Of a stretch of DNA of 64,000 nucleotides, positions 26,264 through 35,635 are shown one piece after another (position 1 is the stretch's first letter; every line of letters starts with the position of its first letter). The stretch is taken from NCBI GenBank assembly GCA_003280085.1, contig QCFY01000003.1:1-64000 (forward strand), written 5' to 3'. The position numbers and the translations under genes were made by a program. The DNA comes from Prochlorococcus sp. AG-363-O06 (GTDB taxonomy: Bacteria > Cyanobacteriota > Cyanobacteriia > PCC-6307 > Cyanobiaceae). The notes under the pieces were generated by a model that was not told where the DNA came from, searched no databases, and saw nothing but the letters and a program-made list of their open reading frames with translations.

Positions 26264-26277
26264 ATAGATGGGCTCTT

Positions 26278-26302
26278 AGATGTCTATTGTTAATAGACGT
26301 TC
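26278..26302. terminator. possible shared terminator between nagB and truB
   Basis: GTCTATT and AATAGAC form a 7-bp stem with a 3-base loop, followed by a T-poor run, so it is weak. It lies in the 39 bases between convergent genes. Confidence 0.3.
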
Positions 26303-27250
26303 TTAATTTGCGTTAAAAACAACTTTTGGCTGCAATACCAGTTTGTTTTTATGTATTGCAATTCCTGCAACCTCCTCATCTAAATCAATTACGAGGACTT
26401 CTGGTGAGACATTATCCCCGTTCATTATTTTTGGATTTGGAGCGCACTCAATTTGTTTTTCACAGATTGCTATCTCACTACCAGTACGCCACAATTTGAG
26501 CTCGTTGAGATTCTTTAAGCGCAAGCGGGGTAAATGACTTAAAGCACTTATTGGCTTTAATACATTTTTATAAAGGTTTATCGCATCACTTGGACTGTTT
26601 GGCAGGGGATGCGCATCTTTTTCGTTGAAACCAAGCGCTTCTGTTCTTCTTAATCTGGCAAGACAACCACCACAATTAAGTTTATTACCAAGATCTCTAG
26701 CCAAGGCTCTTATATAAGTTCCTGAGGAGCATCTGATGTCTATTTCAAGTTGGCCTTGAGCTTGGCTCCATTGCAGAATTTTTAACTCATGAATAGTAAT
26801 TGTCTTAAATGGAAGGTTCATTACTTCTCCACGCCTTGCTCTTTGATAGGCCCTTTCTCCTTTGAAATGAACACTTGAGATTTGAGGAGGTTTTTGCTGA
26901 ATTTCACCTATGAATTGATTTAGGATCTTTTGTAGAGAAGTAGTATTTAACTCTGGCCAGGAATGACTTGAAAGAGTGTTTCCAGATAAATCATCAGTAG
27001 TTGTATTCTTGCCAAGTTGAATTACACCTCGATAAGTTTTTTCGCCAGGTAGAAATCTCAAGAGCCTTGTTGCTTGACCGAGAGCTAATGGCAGAACACC
27101 TGTTACATCAGGATCTAAGGTCCCTCCATGGCCAATCCTCTTTAGCCCTAAAATTTTCCTTAGTTTGTATACGCAGTCATGGGAAGTGATCCCTCTTGGC
27201 TTGTCTATGATTACAAACCCAAATATATTTTTCTCCTCTGAATTTTGCAT
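26303..27250 (-). CDS. truB: tRNA pseudouridine-55 synthase TruB
   Basis: 315 residues from ATG 27250; a longer frame reaches 27325 but adds 25 residues absent from TruB and overlaps the divergent gene's start. It makes pseudouridine-55 in the T loop of tRNAs. GFVIIDKPRGITSHDCV, the catalytic Asp in GHGGTLDPDVTGVLPLALG, and later CSSGTYIRALARDLG are all classic. The C-terminal region is a PUA-like extension of modest length. Confidence 0.94.
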   Translation of the reverse strand: MQNSEEKNIFGFVIIDKPRGITSHDCVYKLRKILGLKRIGHGGTLDPDVTGVLPLALGQATRLLRFLPGEKTYRGVIQLGKNTTTDDLSGNTLSSHSWPELNTTSLQKILNQFIGEIQQKPPQISSVHFKGERAYQRARRGEVMNLPFKTITIHELKILQWSQAQGQLEIDIRCSSGTYIRALARDLGNKLNCGGCLARLRRTEALGFNEKDAHPLPNSPSDAINLYKNVLKPISALSHLPRLRLKNLNELKLWRTGSEIAICEKQIECAPNPKIMNGDNVSPEVLVIDLDEEVAGIAIHKNKLVLQPKVVFNAN

Positions 27251-27323
27251 TAGGTTGTCAATGTTGTATTCACTTCTGAATTGAATCGAAAGAGATCCAC
27301 TGATCTTGGCATAGTCTTTAACC

Positions 27324-28088
27324 ATGCATGAATTTTTAAAAGGTCAAGATGTTTGTCTTGAACAGTTTTTACACACAGGCTTTGATTTGAAACAGCATTT
27401 GGCTGAATTTCTCGACAAAACTTTCGATGAAATTGATAGCCTACTGCCTAAAGGTTCAGAGCACTTGTCAACTCTGCACCCGGCTCCGCTGAAACCTGAT
27501 GAGGCGTCTTCTTTCTATGAAGATAAGGTTGGAGCAGCTCATCTTGTAGAGCTAGCGGCTTGGCATTTAGATAGTTCTGACTACATTGCTGACACTATTC
27601 GCCTTCAGCAAACTTTTGCTCGTGGCCAGGTTTTAGATTTTGGAGGAGGTATTGGTACACATGCTATCGCTGCTGCTTCTTTGCCAGAAGTAGAGCACGT
27701 TTGGTTTGTCGATCTTAATCCTATTAATAGAAGTTTCGTTCAGTTTCGTGCTGAGATTTTAAATCTTGGGGATTCCATATCTGTACATCGAGATCTAATT
27801 AGTACCGGTGATGTCTCTTTTGAGACTCTTGTTTGTCTTGATGTTTTAGAACATATTCCAGATCCATCGTCCCAGCTACTTGCATTCCTTAATAGATTAT
27901 CTCCTGAATCAATAGCATTATTTAATTGGTATTTTTTTAAGGGTTTCAACAATGAGTATCCTTTTCACTTTGATGACTCAACAATGATTGAAAAATTCTT
28001 TATGACTTTGCAGAACAATTTTATTGAAGTATTTCACCCATTTCTTATAACAACAAGAGCTTATAAACCCAAGCCTATTAGTAATTAA
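27324..28088 (+). CDS. class I SAM-dependent methyltransferase
   Basis: 254 residues from ATG 27324. An N-terminal helical region (about 1-95) precedes the SAM-binding loop VLDFGGGIGTHAIAAA (about 108-123), acidic VWFVDLN and post-II CLDVLEHIPDP (about 172-182). It belongs to the general Methyltransf_11/23-like class; the substrate is unknown. The gene is divergent from truB and convergent with rpmA. Confidence 0.75.
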   Translation: MHEFLKGQDVCLEQFLHTGFDLKQHLAEFLDKTFDEIDSLLPKGSEHLSTLHPAPLKPDEASSFYEDKVGAAHLVELAAWHLDSSDYIADTIRLQQTFARGQVLDFGGGIGTHAIAAASLPEVEHVWFVDLNPINRSFVQFRAEILNLGDSISVHRDLISTGDVSFETLVCLDVLEHIPDPSSQLLAFLNRLSPESIALFNWYFFKGFNNEYPFHFDDSTMIEKFFMTLQNNFIEVFHPFLITTRAYKPKPISN

Positions 28089-28111
28089 AGGAGAATATAA
28101 AACAAATATTT

Positions 28112-28378
28112 TCAAACCATTGAGGCAACATTAATACGCTTGCGATTGCGAAGCCCTCTGCGAATGCTTTCAAATTTGACAACCCCGTCAACTAAAGCAA
28201 AGAGAGTATCGTCTTTACCTTTGCCTACGTTTGCACCTGGAAGAACTGAGGTGCCTCTTTGTCTAATTAATATAGAACCAGCTGTAACGGTTTCTCCTCC
28301 ATAAGCTTTGACCCCGAGTCTCTTGGAATTGGAATCTCTGCCGTTACGAGTTGAGCCTGTGCCTTTTTTATGTGCCAT
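28112..28378 (-). CDS. rpmA: 50S ribosomal protein L27
   Basis: 88 residues. The [24 protein letters not shown] start is diagnostic of L27, whose N-terminus reaches the peptidyl-transferase centre. It has the usual length and lies 44 bases downstream of rplU, forming the conserved rplU-rpmA unit. Confidence 0.98.
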   Translation of the reverse strand: MAHKKGTGSTRNGRDSNSKRLGVKAYGGETVTAGSILIRQRGTSVLPGANVGKGKDDTLFALVDGVVKFESIRRGLRNRKRINVASMV

Positions 28379-28422
28379 TGGGATTGTTTAGAAAGGAAAG
28401 GTGAAAAGGTGTTGAGTTTAAT

Positions 28423-28947
28423 TTAGCTGGGTTGTTTCGTTGCAGGGGGCTTGGTTTCAGCAGATTTGGGTTTTGTAGGTTTTGTTCCTGAGGTTTGAGT
28501 TGAAGAACTTTTAGTGGAAGAAACTTTGTCTGCAGCGATTTTTGTTGATGCGGCTTTAGAGGAGGTGCTGCTCTTTGAAGGAGTGGATTTAGTGCCTATT
28601 GAAATGGATTGAACCATTACTCTTGTGAGCTCCTGCCGGTGTCCATTTTTCCGACGTGTTTTCTTCTTTGGCCGCATCTTGTAGATAATGACTTTTGGCC
28701 CCCTGCGGTGGGCCATGACTTTGAGCTCAACACTTGCATCCTTTATATAAGGCCGACCAAGAGTTGTCTTTCCAGCGTCTTTAACCAGAAGAACATTCTT
28801 TAGGGTTATTGTTTCATCAACCTTCGCATCAATACGATCTAAGTCGTAGTAACGATTTGGCTGTAACCAAAATTGTTGCCCTGAGGCCTCAACTATGGCA
28901 AATACGCCAGGATCATCAGGGTTTGAAACTACGGATGATTTAGCCAT
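28423..28947 (-). CDS. rplU: 50S ribosomal protein L21 with long Ser/Thr/Lys-rich C-terminal extension
   Basis: 174 residues from ATG 28947, chosen over an ATG five codons upstream because MAKSSVV is a more usual start. The core L21 fold (about 15-118) includes VEASGQQFWLQPNRYYDLDRI and RRGPKVIIYKMRPKKKTRRKNGHRQ, which binds 23S rRNA and L20. L21 is typically about 103 residues; here a low-complexity tail of about 55 residues of Ser, Thr, Lys, Pro and Ala follows. The tail is probably disordered and basic, perhaps contacting rRNA. Confidence 0.95.
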   Translation of the reverse strand: MAKSSVVSNPDDPGVFAIVEASGQQFWLQPNRYYDLDRIDAKVDETITLKNVLLVKDAGKTTLGRPYIKDASVELKVMAHRRGPKVIIYKMRPKKKTRRKNGHRQELTRVMVQSISIGTKSTPSKSSTSSKAASTKIAADKVSSTKSSSTQTSGTKPTKPKSAETKPPATKQPS

Positions 28948-28962
28948 GATGTTGGATGACAC

Positions 28963-29229
28963 GTGCAGGCTGGCTGTGCCTAATTAGTCAAAGGACTTTG
29001 AAGGAACAACCCATTAGGCCTGAAACGTAATCGAAAGACAAACAGCTATTTTCAGTCTTTACGCCCCCATTAGTCAAGATTTAATCCATAATCATTATTG
29101 TTTGCTATTTGCTTACTTCAGAATCTCCTTGATCTAATGGATTTCTGCTTAAAGGAAAGCTTCTCTCAAAGAAAGAAGCTTGCTTAACCGATTAGATCTC
29201 AATTAGAAATTTTCCTTGAGTATTTGTCC
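28963..29229. other. rplU-kaiB intergenic region, kaiA absent
   Basis: About 260 bases separate divergent rplU and kaiB. In Synechococcus kaiA occupies this position. Here there is no KaiA-length frame; a short open stretch ending at 29187 has no recognisable KaiA sequence. An inverted repeat AAGCTTCT/AGAAGCTT (about 29157-29181) could form a hairpin in the kaiB leader or a promoter operator. Confidence 0.55.
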
Positions 29230-29589
29230 ATGAGCCCACGCAAGACCTACATTCTCAAACTTTACGTCGCAGGCAATACTCCAAATTCAATGAGGGCTCT
29301 TAAGACTTTGAGAGATATTTTGGAAACTGAATTCCGTGGGGTATATGCCTTGAAAGTGATTGATGTTTTAAAGAATCCTCAATTGGCAGAGGAGGATAAG
29401 ATTCTTGCTACCCCAACTTTGGCTAAGATACTCCCACCTCCTGTTAGGCGAATTATTGGAGATTTGTCAGATAGAGAAAGAGTTTTGATTGGTCTTGATT
29501 TGCTTTATGACGAATTAGCAGAAAGCGAAACCAGTTCTTCAGTCATCAGAACGTATGGAGATGAGGACATAAATGAGGAACATTCTTAA
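29230..29589 (+). CDS. kaiB: circadian clock protein KaiB
   Basis: 119 residues from ATG 29230 (a TTG two codons earlier is less likely). The thioredoxin-like KaiB fold is evident from [47 protein letters not shown] and [20 protein letters not shown]. KaiB binds phosphorylated KaiC during its dephosphorylation phase and normally sequesters KaiA. With kaiA missing, KaiBC probably forms an hourglass-like timer, as described for Prochlorococcus. kaiC follows after 51 bases. Confidence 0.97.
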   Translation: MSPRKTYILKLYVAGNTPNSMRALKTLRDILETEFRGVYALKVIDVLKNPQLAEEDKILATPTLAKILPPPVRRIIGDLSDRERVLIGLDLLYDELAESETSSSVIRTYGDEDINEEHS

Positions 29590-29640
29590 GCCCAGTAGTT
29601 GTTCGATCTCGTTATTTGATTTTTTCTCTAGTTTTTATAA

Positions 29641-31194
29641 ATGCATTCCAAAACTATGAAGCCTTCAAGCAATAGTGCAACTAACCAGACTCAAGTGCAG
29701 AAGCTTCCGACAGGGATTGAAGGTTTTGATGATGTTTGTCATGGAGGGCTGCCAATTGGAAGAAGTACTCTGATTAGTGGTAGTTCTGGTACAGGAAAGA
29801 CAGTCTTTTCTCTTCAGTATTTACATCATGGGATTTGTCATTTTGATGAGCCCGGAATTTTTGTGACCTTTGAGGAGTCACCTGTAGACATCATTAGTAA
29901 TGCTGCTAGTTTTGGCTGGAAACTTCAGGACTTAATTGATCAAGATAAGCTTTTTATTTTAGATGCATCTCCTGACCCGGATGGTCAAGATGTTGCCGGT
30001 AGTTTTGATTTATCTGGACTAATTGAAAGAATTAGTTATGCAATTAGAAAGTATAAAGCTAAGCGAGTTGCTATTGACTCTATAACAGCAGTTTTTCAAC
30101 AGTATGACGCTATCTATGTTGTACGCAGGGAGATATTTAGATTAATAGCCAGATTGAAAGAAATAGGAGTCACTACTGTTATGACTACTGAGCGTATTGA
30201 TGAGTATGGCCCTATTGCACGTTATGGAGTTGAGGAATTCGTATCAGATAATGTGGTCATTATGAGGAATGTCCTTGAGGCTGAAAGAAGACGAAGAACA
30301 GTAGAGATTTTAAAATTAAGAGGAACAACACATATGAAAGGAGAATTTCCTTTCACAATGGGTTCACATGGTATTAGCGTTTTCCCCCTTGGGGCAATGA
30401 GGCTTACTCAAAGGTCATCGAACGTTCGGATTAGCTCAGGTGTTATTGATTTAGACGAAATGTGTGGTGGAGGTTTTTTCCAAGACTCAATAATTCTTGC
30501 CACTGGTGCAACGGGTACTGGTAAGACTATGCTCGTTTCTAAATTTATTGAAGATGCTTATAGGCATAACGAGAAAGCGATACTTTTTGCTTATGAGGAA
30601 TCACGTGCGCAGCTCTTAAGGAATGCAACTAGTTGGGGCATTGATTTTGAAAGGATGGAAAGTGATGGTCTATTAAAGATTATTTGTGCTTACCCAGAAT
30701 CAACCGGCTTGGAAGACCATTTGCAGATCATTAAAACTGAAATTACTCAGTTCAAGCCTTCACGCTTGGCAATTGATTCCTTATCGGCACTTGCTCGCGG
30801 GGTAACACTTAATGCATTTAGACAGTTTGTTATTGGGGTTACTGGTTATGCAAAGCAGGAAGAGATAGCAGGTTTCTTTACTAATACTGCCGAAGAGTTT
30901 ATGGGTAGTCATTCTATAACAGATTCTCATATTTCAACTATTACCGACACGATACTCCTTTTACAATATGTAGAGATTAGAGGTGAAATGGCGCGCGCTT
31001 TAAATGTATTTAAGATGCGAGGATCATGGCATGATAAGAGAATAAGAGAGTTTATCATTACTGATAAAGGACCTGAAATAAAGGATTCCTTTTCTAACTT
31101 TGAACAGATTTTCAGTGGTGCTCCTCACCGTATTGCAGAGGGAAGAACAGAAATGCCTGGAATGTTCAAAGGAGTTGACACTTCGAAATCCTAA
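29641..31194 (+). CDS. kaiC: circadian clock protein KaiC
   Basis: 517 residues from ATG 29641; ATG 29656 is an alternative. Two RecA-like ATPase halves are present: CI with Walker A GSSGTGKT (47-54) and FEESP, and CII with ATGATGTGKT (about 286-295) and YEES. The autophosphorylation sites are conserved at Ser432 and Thr433 (ITDSHIST, equal to S431/T432 of Synechococcus). The C-terminal tail after SFSNFEQIFSGAP differs strongly from the Synechococcus A-loop region that KaiA binds, in line with loss of KaiA. It acts with KaiB as a timer and controls global transcription through histidine kinases. Confidence 0.98.
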   Translation: MHSKTMKPSSNSATNQTQVQKLPTGIEGFDDVCHGGLPIGRSTLISGSSGTGKTVFSLQYLHHGICHFDEPGIFVTFEESPVDIISNAASFGWKLQDLIDQDKLFILDASPDPDGQDVAGSFDLSGLIERISYAIRKYKAKRVAIDSITAVFQQYDAIYVVRREIFRLIARLKEIGVTTVMTTERIDEYGPIARYGVEEFVSDNVVIMRNVLEAERRRRTVEILKLRGTTHMKGEFPFTMGSHGISVFPLGAMRLTQRSSNVRISSGVIDLDEMCGGGFFQDSIILATGATGTGKTMLVSKFIEDAYRHNEKAILFAYEESRAQLLRNATSWGIDFERMESDGLLKIICAYPESTGLEDHLQIIKTEITQFKPSRLAIDSLSALARGVTLNAFRQFVIGVTGYAKQEEIAGFFTNTAEEFMGSHSITDSHISTITDTILLLQYVEIRGEMARALNVFKMRGSWHDKRIREFIITDKGPEIKDSFSNFEQIFSGAPHRIAEGRTEMPGMFKGVDTSKS

Positions 31195-31221
31195 TAAACT
31201 ATTAATGAAGATTATCCTTAT

Positions 31222-33273
31222 TTAGATTAATCTTTCATTTTGAATCTGACGCTCAGAAATAAATCTCAACTCTTCTATATTTGAGTGCTCCAGCGGTAGT
31301 TCAAACCAGAAAGTAGTACCAATATTTAGCTCGCTAGCCATTCCAACTTCTCCACCATGTCTCTCAATAATTCCTCGAACAATTGATAGACCAAGACCAG
31401 TGCCGGCTTCAGTGTGAACTGAGTTTTCAACCCTGTAAAATCTATCAAAAATTCTTTTCTGGTCATCAAACTTTATGCCACAACCAGTATCAGCAACTTC
31501 TACACGAATTTTCGGTAATGGAGAAATAAATTCGCAGTAGGGAGCATCATTTGCACTTTCAATAGGAGATGCTTTGCAACTGTCTGGCCATGTATATGCA
31601 GATAGCTTTAACCGACCTCCTGGACGGTTGAATTTAAGACTATTGCCAACCAAATTGTCTAGAACTTGTAAAATCAAGTCCCAACTTCCAAGCACTGAAG
31701 GTAGACTTTCATCCATGTCTAATTCCAGCAATACCTCTCTATCTTCTGCATTTAATCTATAATTACGTAGTGTTTGTTCCATTGCATTTCGTAAGTCGAT
31801 AGGTTCAAAATCTATTTCTTTCCCTGATTCTAGTTTTGAAAGATCTAGTACATCATTGACAAGTCTGGTTAACCTATCTGTTTCATTATTGGCCACTTCA
31901 AGAAACTCACTTTTCTCCTCTTCTGATAGTTGGTCTCTTAGATCATGTAATGTTTCAACATAACTTTTTATATTAAATAGTGGCGTTCTAAGTTCATGAG
32001 AAACATTACTTATGAAGCGGCTTTGAGCTGCATTCAGCTCCACTTCCCTTGTTAGATCTTGAATTGTAACTGCTACTCCTTTTAATGTTTCGCCAGTCGA
32101 ATCCCTTACAGATTGTAAGACTATTCTTAGAGTCCTTGGGGGTTCATCAATGCTGCATCGAAGATCATTGACTTCGCTAGCATTTGATAGAATTGATCCG
32201 ATTGGTGTATGCAATTCATTCGCCAGTAATTCAGGCAATTCATTCAATAATTCTTGGCCTTCTAGATTCCTTCCTTCCCACCTAAATAATCTTTTTGCAG
32301 TAGGATTGGCTAGAACAATTTTTCCTTTTTGGTCTAGTAATATTGCACCATCTGCCATTGTTGCAATAAGTGATTCTTGTTTTACCTGCGCCGCGGTTAG
32401 CTCCTCTATGTTTGCTGCATCGTAGTCTTCTAATTGAGAAGCCATTGCGTTGAAACCATTTAAAAGTTCTCCTAGCTCGCCGTTCATGGGGAGAGATATT
32501 CGTGATTCGAACTTTCCAGCTGCAATTTCTCTAACCCCTCTTAGTAATTCTTTGATTGGGCGTGTAATTGTTAACGCATTAAAAACAGCGCCTAGGATTA
32601 CTAAGACCCAGATTGAAATAAAAACTGCGACACTAACTTCTCTTGTTAAAGCTGCACTAGCTAAAGCTTTTTCATTCGGATATACGCCTAAAGCAAGTAC
32701 TCCAAGGTATTTACCTTTCCATACCATTGGCACAAAGACATCAGTTATTTGTCCTTCGGGTGTTATATGTTGCCTTACAAGTGCATTTTGAGGATTTTTT
32801 TTAAGTTCTGCTGGTATTTCAAGACGTCTGTTGAGTACTAATTCACTATCTATACTTTTAGGATTGGCACTAATTGGTATCCCTAGAGATATAAATCCTT
32901 CGGGATTTGTAAAAAAGATGTATCGAATACTTCTACTAGATCTCCAAAACTTTTCCGAAACGGTTGCTATTTCTTTATCCTTTCCATTTGCTACTAATTC
33001 TGTTACATTTCCAGATAGTAGTAAGCCAAGGTCTCTAGCATATCTTGTGTCATTCATGCCGGCATCTCTTTGTATTCCGTTCAAGACAAAAAATGTAATG
33101 CCTGTCATCATCAAACTAACAACTAGTGTCGCAATTGCGAGAAGTTTTGTTTGAAGGCTAAATTTTGCCCACCAACTATTTATTTTTCCAAAGAAATTTT
33201 TATCATTAGGGTCTTCATTCTTTGAGGGCTCTGAGGCCCATTCGTTAATACCTGTTGTGTTTGTATTGCTCAT
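31222..33273 (-). CDS. nblS: NblS/Hik33-type sensor histidine kinase
   Basis: 683 residues. Two membrane helices (about 43-65 and 214-236) flank a periplasmic sensor region, followed by HAMP (about 236-290), PAS (about 300-400), HisKA with the phosphoacceptor H426 in SHELRTPLFNIKSYVETL, and an HATPase_c with NLVGNSLKFNRPGG, DTGCGI, GTGLGLSIV. This is the layout of NblS (Hik33, Ycf26), the universal cyanobacterial light- and nutrient-stress kinase that phosphorylates the RpaB regulator. Its start overlaps the purD stop (TGATG), so purD-nblS are cotranscribed, as in related picocyanobacteria. Confidence 0.9.
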   Translation of the reverse strand: MSNTNTTGINEWASEPSKNEDPNDKNFFGKINSWWAKFSLQTKLLAIATLVVSLMMTGITFFVLNGIQRDAGMNDTRYARDLGLLLSGNVTELVANGKDKEIATVSEKFWRSSRSIRYIFFTNPEGFISLGIPISANPKSIDSELVLNRRLEIPAELKKNPQNALVRQHITPEGQITDVFVPMVWKGKYLGVLALGVYPNEKALASAALTREVSVAVFISIWVLVILGAVFNALTITRPIKELLRGVREIAAGKFESRISLPMNGELGELLNGFNAMASQLEDYDAANIEELTAAQVKQESLIATMADGAILLDQKGKIVLANPTAKRLFRWEGRNLEGQELLNELPELLANELHTPIGSILSNASEVNDLRCSIDEPPRTLRIVLQSVRDSTGETLKGVAVTIQDLTREVELNAAQSRFISNVSHELRTPLFNIKSYVETLHDLRDQLSEEEKSEFLEVANNETDRLTRLVNDVLDLSKLESGKEIDFEPIDLRNAMEQTLRNYRLNAEDREVLLELDMDESLPSVLGSWDLILQVLDNLVGNSLKFNRPGGRLKLSAYTWPDSCKASPIESANDAPYCEFISPLPKIRVEVADTGCGIKFDDQKRIFDRFYRVENSVHTEAGTGLGLSIVRGIIERHGGEVGMASELNIGTTFWFELPLEHSNIEELRFISERQIQNERLI

Positions 33274-34610
33274 CAGTTAGATGAATCTTGCTTTGAGAAT
33301 TTACGTACTTGATACCCAATGTCACGTCGATAAGTTATTCCTTCGAAATGAATTTTTGATAGGCCTTTATAAGCATTTTTAAAGGCTTCATCAAAGTTTT
33401 TCCCTTGTGCAGTAATTGAAAGGACTCTTCCTCCAGAAGTCAGTAGTTCCCCATTTGTATTTTTTTGGGCGCCTGCATAAAAAATTTGCATGTTTTCTTC
33501 AAATGATGTTTCTGTCGTTATGGGATCATTTTGCCTTGGAGATTCTGGGTATCCTGAAGCTGCTGCCACTACGCATGCAGAACAAATATTCTTAGTTGAT
33601 AGAGAAGGTGCTTTCTCAAGAGCTCCAAGTGCACAAGCATACAAAACCTCCGCGAACTCTTCTCCAATTAATGGCATAAGAGTCTGGCATTCAGGATCTC
33701 CAAATCTACAATTATACTCAATTACTTTTGGGCCTGAAGATGTAAGCATTAAGCCTACATATATAACTCCTCTATAGTCTACTCCCTTCCGGTTTAAGGC
33801 TTTCAAGGTAGGTTTGATTATTGCAGCCTCAATTTCCTTTAGTTTGTTTGTATCTATTAGTGCTGCTGGTGCATATGCGCCCATTCCTCCAGTATTAGGA
33901 CCTTTGTCGCCTTCTTTTAGTCGTTTATGGTCTTGAGCGGATGGCAATAATATGAAGTTTTTGCCGTCGCTGAGGGCAAAAATAGAAACTTCTGGTCCTT
34001 GGATTTTCTCTTCGAGGATTATTTTTGATCCTGCAGATCCATATTTGCCTTGAAATAGGTCTTTTATTGCACGTTTCGTTTCTTCAATGCTTTCTGAGAC
34101 GGTAACTCCTTTACCTGCTGCTAATCCATCTGCTTTTACTACTAATGGGCGCTGTAATTTATTCAAGATAGATATAGCTTCTTCTTCAGTATTTGCATGC
34201 CAATGGTTTGCAGTTGGTATGCCTGCTTCTGACATTAGATTTTTTGCCCATTCTTTACTTGCTTCCAGTTGCGCACCATTTGCATTTGGCCCAAACACTG
34301 GTAATTCTGCCGCTCTGAGCTTGTCAGCTAATCCCTCTGCTAAAGGTGCTTCGGGGCCAATTACGACTAAATCAATTTGATTTTTTTTACAAGCTTCTAT
34401 CAATTTTTCTGGATTAGTGGCTTCAATCTCTAGTTGAAGGCAACCTAAACCTATTTCTGTGCCGCCATTCCCAGGAGCCACGAAGACTTTTTCTATGTTC
34501 CTAGATCTAGTTAGTGCCCAACCAAGTGCATTCTCACGCCCGCCATTCCCAACTACAAGAATTCTTTTGAGTTGAGGGAAGCCTTTTAAATCTTGCAGTA
34601 AGGGTTGCAT
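33273..34610 (-). CDS. purD: phosphoribosylamine--glycine ligase PurD
   Basis: 445 residues. It makes glycinamide ribonucleotide in de novo purine synthesis. ILVVGNGGRENALGWAL at the start, GPEAPLAEGLADKL, the ATP-grasp segment VVKADGLAAGKGV and IEYNCRFGDPECQ are signatures. The stop codon overlaps the nblS start by one base. Divergent purC lies 229 bases away, so purine genes face each other across a shared promoter region. Confidence 0.97.
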   Translation of the reverse strand: MQPLLQDLKGFPQLKRILVVGNGGRENALGWALTRSRNIEKVFVAPGNGGTEIGLGCLQLEIEATNPEKLIEACKKNQIDLVVIGPEAPLAEGLADKLRAAELPVFGPNANGAQLEASKEWAKNLMSEAGIPTANHWHANTEEEAISILNKLQRPLVVKADGLAAGKGVTVSESIEETKRAIKDLFQGKYGSAGSKIILEEKIQGPEVSIFALSDGKNFILLPSAQDHKRLKEGDKGPNTGGMGAYAPAALIDTNKLKEIEAAIIKPTLKALNRKGVDYRGVIYVGLMLTSSGPKVIEYNCRFGDPECQTLMPLIGEEFAEVLYACALGALEKAPSLSTKNICSACVVAAASGYPESPRQNDPITTETSFEENMQIFYAGAQKNTNGELLTSGGRVLSITAQGKNFDEAFKNAYKGLSKIHFEGITYRRDIGYQVRKFSKQDSSN

Positions 34611-34838
34611 TAGACAATCTTTGAGGTGGGATTTTTGACCTTTGAATTTTTGGGATTAATGCAGATAGCGCGGAAAAAACTGATGAAAGGGCTATATAAG
34701 GGTGCATTACTTCTTATTTATAACTATTTTGTTTGTGATTTGCGCATGATTTGTTGGTAGCTTCTTTATCTTGTCTTGAGTCTTCTTGATTCAAGGCTTG
34801 CGCTTGCCAAGTTATTGCATTCATTTTGCGAGGGTTTT

Positions 34839-35591
34839 ATGGCACAAAATCATGGTCCGCTTGTTTACGAAGGCAAAGCCAAGCGGATTTATGGGATGAA
34901 TGAGCCAGGAGAAGTCATGGTTGAATTCAAAAATGATGCAACTGCTTTTAATGCAAAAAAGAAGTCAGAGATTGATGGCAAAGGTAGATTGAATTGCCTG
35001 CTTTCAGCCTATTTTTTCGAGTTACTTGAATCAGAAGGGATTCAAACTCATTACAGAGGCCTTATTTCCGATAATTGGATGGTTGCTCAACATGTTGAAG
35101 TTATCCCGATTGAGGTGGTTTTGCGAAATATTGCCACGGGCTCTTTATGTAGAGAGACACCAGTAAAGCAAGGTACCAAGCTAAAACCGCCATTACTTGA
35201 CCTTTACTTCAAAGACGATGCATTAGGAGATCCTTTGCTTACAGAATCCCGTTTGGAATTATTAGATCTAATGTCTTCGGATCGAAGGGCTGAGCTTGAA
35301 AAACTTGCACGTAGAGTAAATGATGTATTGAGTCATTTTATGCAAAAGTTAGATCTATTATTAGTGGACTTAAAGTTAGAGTTGGGTACCAATCAGGAAG
35401 GTCAGCTTTTAGTTGCTGATGAAATCAGCCCAGATACTTGCAGGATTTGGGACCTACGTATTGATGACCCTAGGGATCGAATCCTCGACAAGGACCGATT
35501 TCGCCAAGACCTTGGTGGTGTAGCTGAGTCCTACGAGGAGGTTCTTAAGCGTGTGCAAGAGGTCTCCTCCAGACCACGCCACTACAACTAA
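34839..35591 (+). CDS. purC: phosphoribosylaminoimidazole-succinocarboxamide synthase PurC
   Basis: 250 residues from ATG 34839, giving the conserved YEGKAKRIY start; an upstream extension of the frame is not conserved and is rejected. It ligates CAIR with aspartate to give [26 protein letters not shown] and [12 protein letters not shown] are family motifs. The SD-like GAGGG lies 5 bases before the ATG. Confidence 0.97.
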   Translation: MAQNHGPLVYEGKAKRIYGMNEPGEVMVEFKNDATAFNAKKKSEIDGKGRLNCLLSAYFFELLESEGIQTHYRGLISDNWMVAQHVEVIPIEVVLRNIATGSLCRETPVKQGTKLKPPLLDLYFKDDALGDPLLTESRLELLDLMSSDRRAELEKLARRVNDVLSHFMQKLDLLLVDLKLELGTNQEGQLLVADEISPDTCRIWDLRIDDPRDRILDKDRFRQDLGGVAESYEEVLKRVQEVSSRPRHYN

Positions 35592-35635
35592 GGTCGCAAA
35601 CGTTCAAGGGCTCTCCTAGCAATTCTCCATCATCC

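Noticed and set aside
28963-29229. Possible kaiA remnant upstream of kaiB
   Set aside because: A short stop-free stretch ending at 29187 shows no recognisable KaiA sequence and is within chance length.
32450-32791. Frames antisense to nblS
   Set aside because: nblS domain order is complete on the opposite strand.
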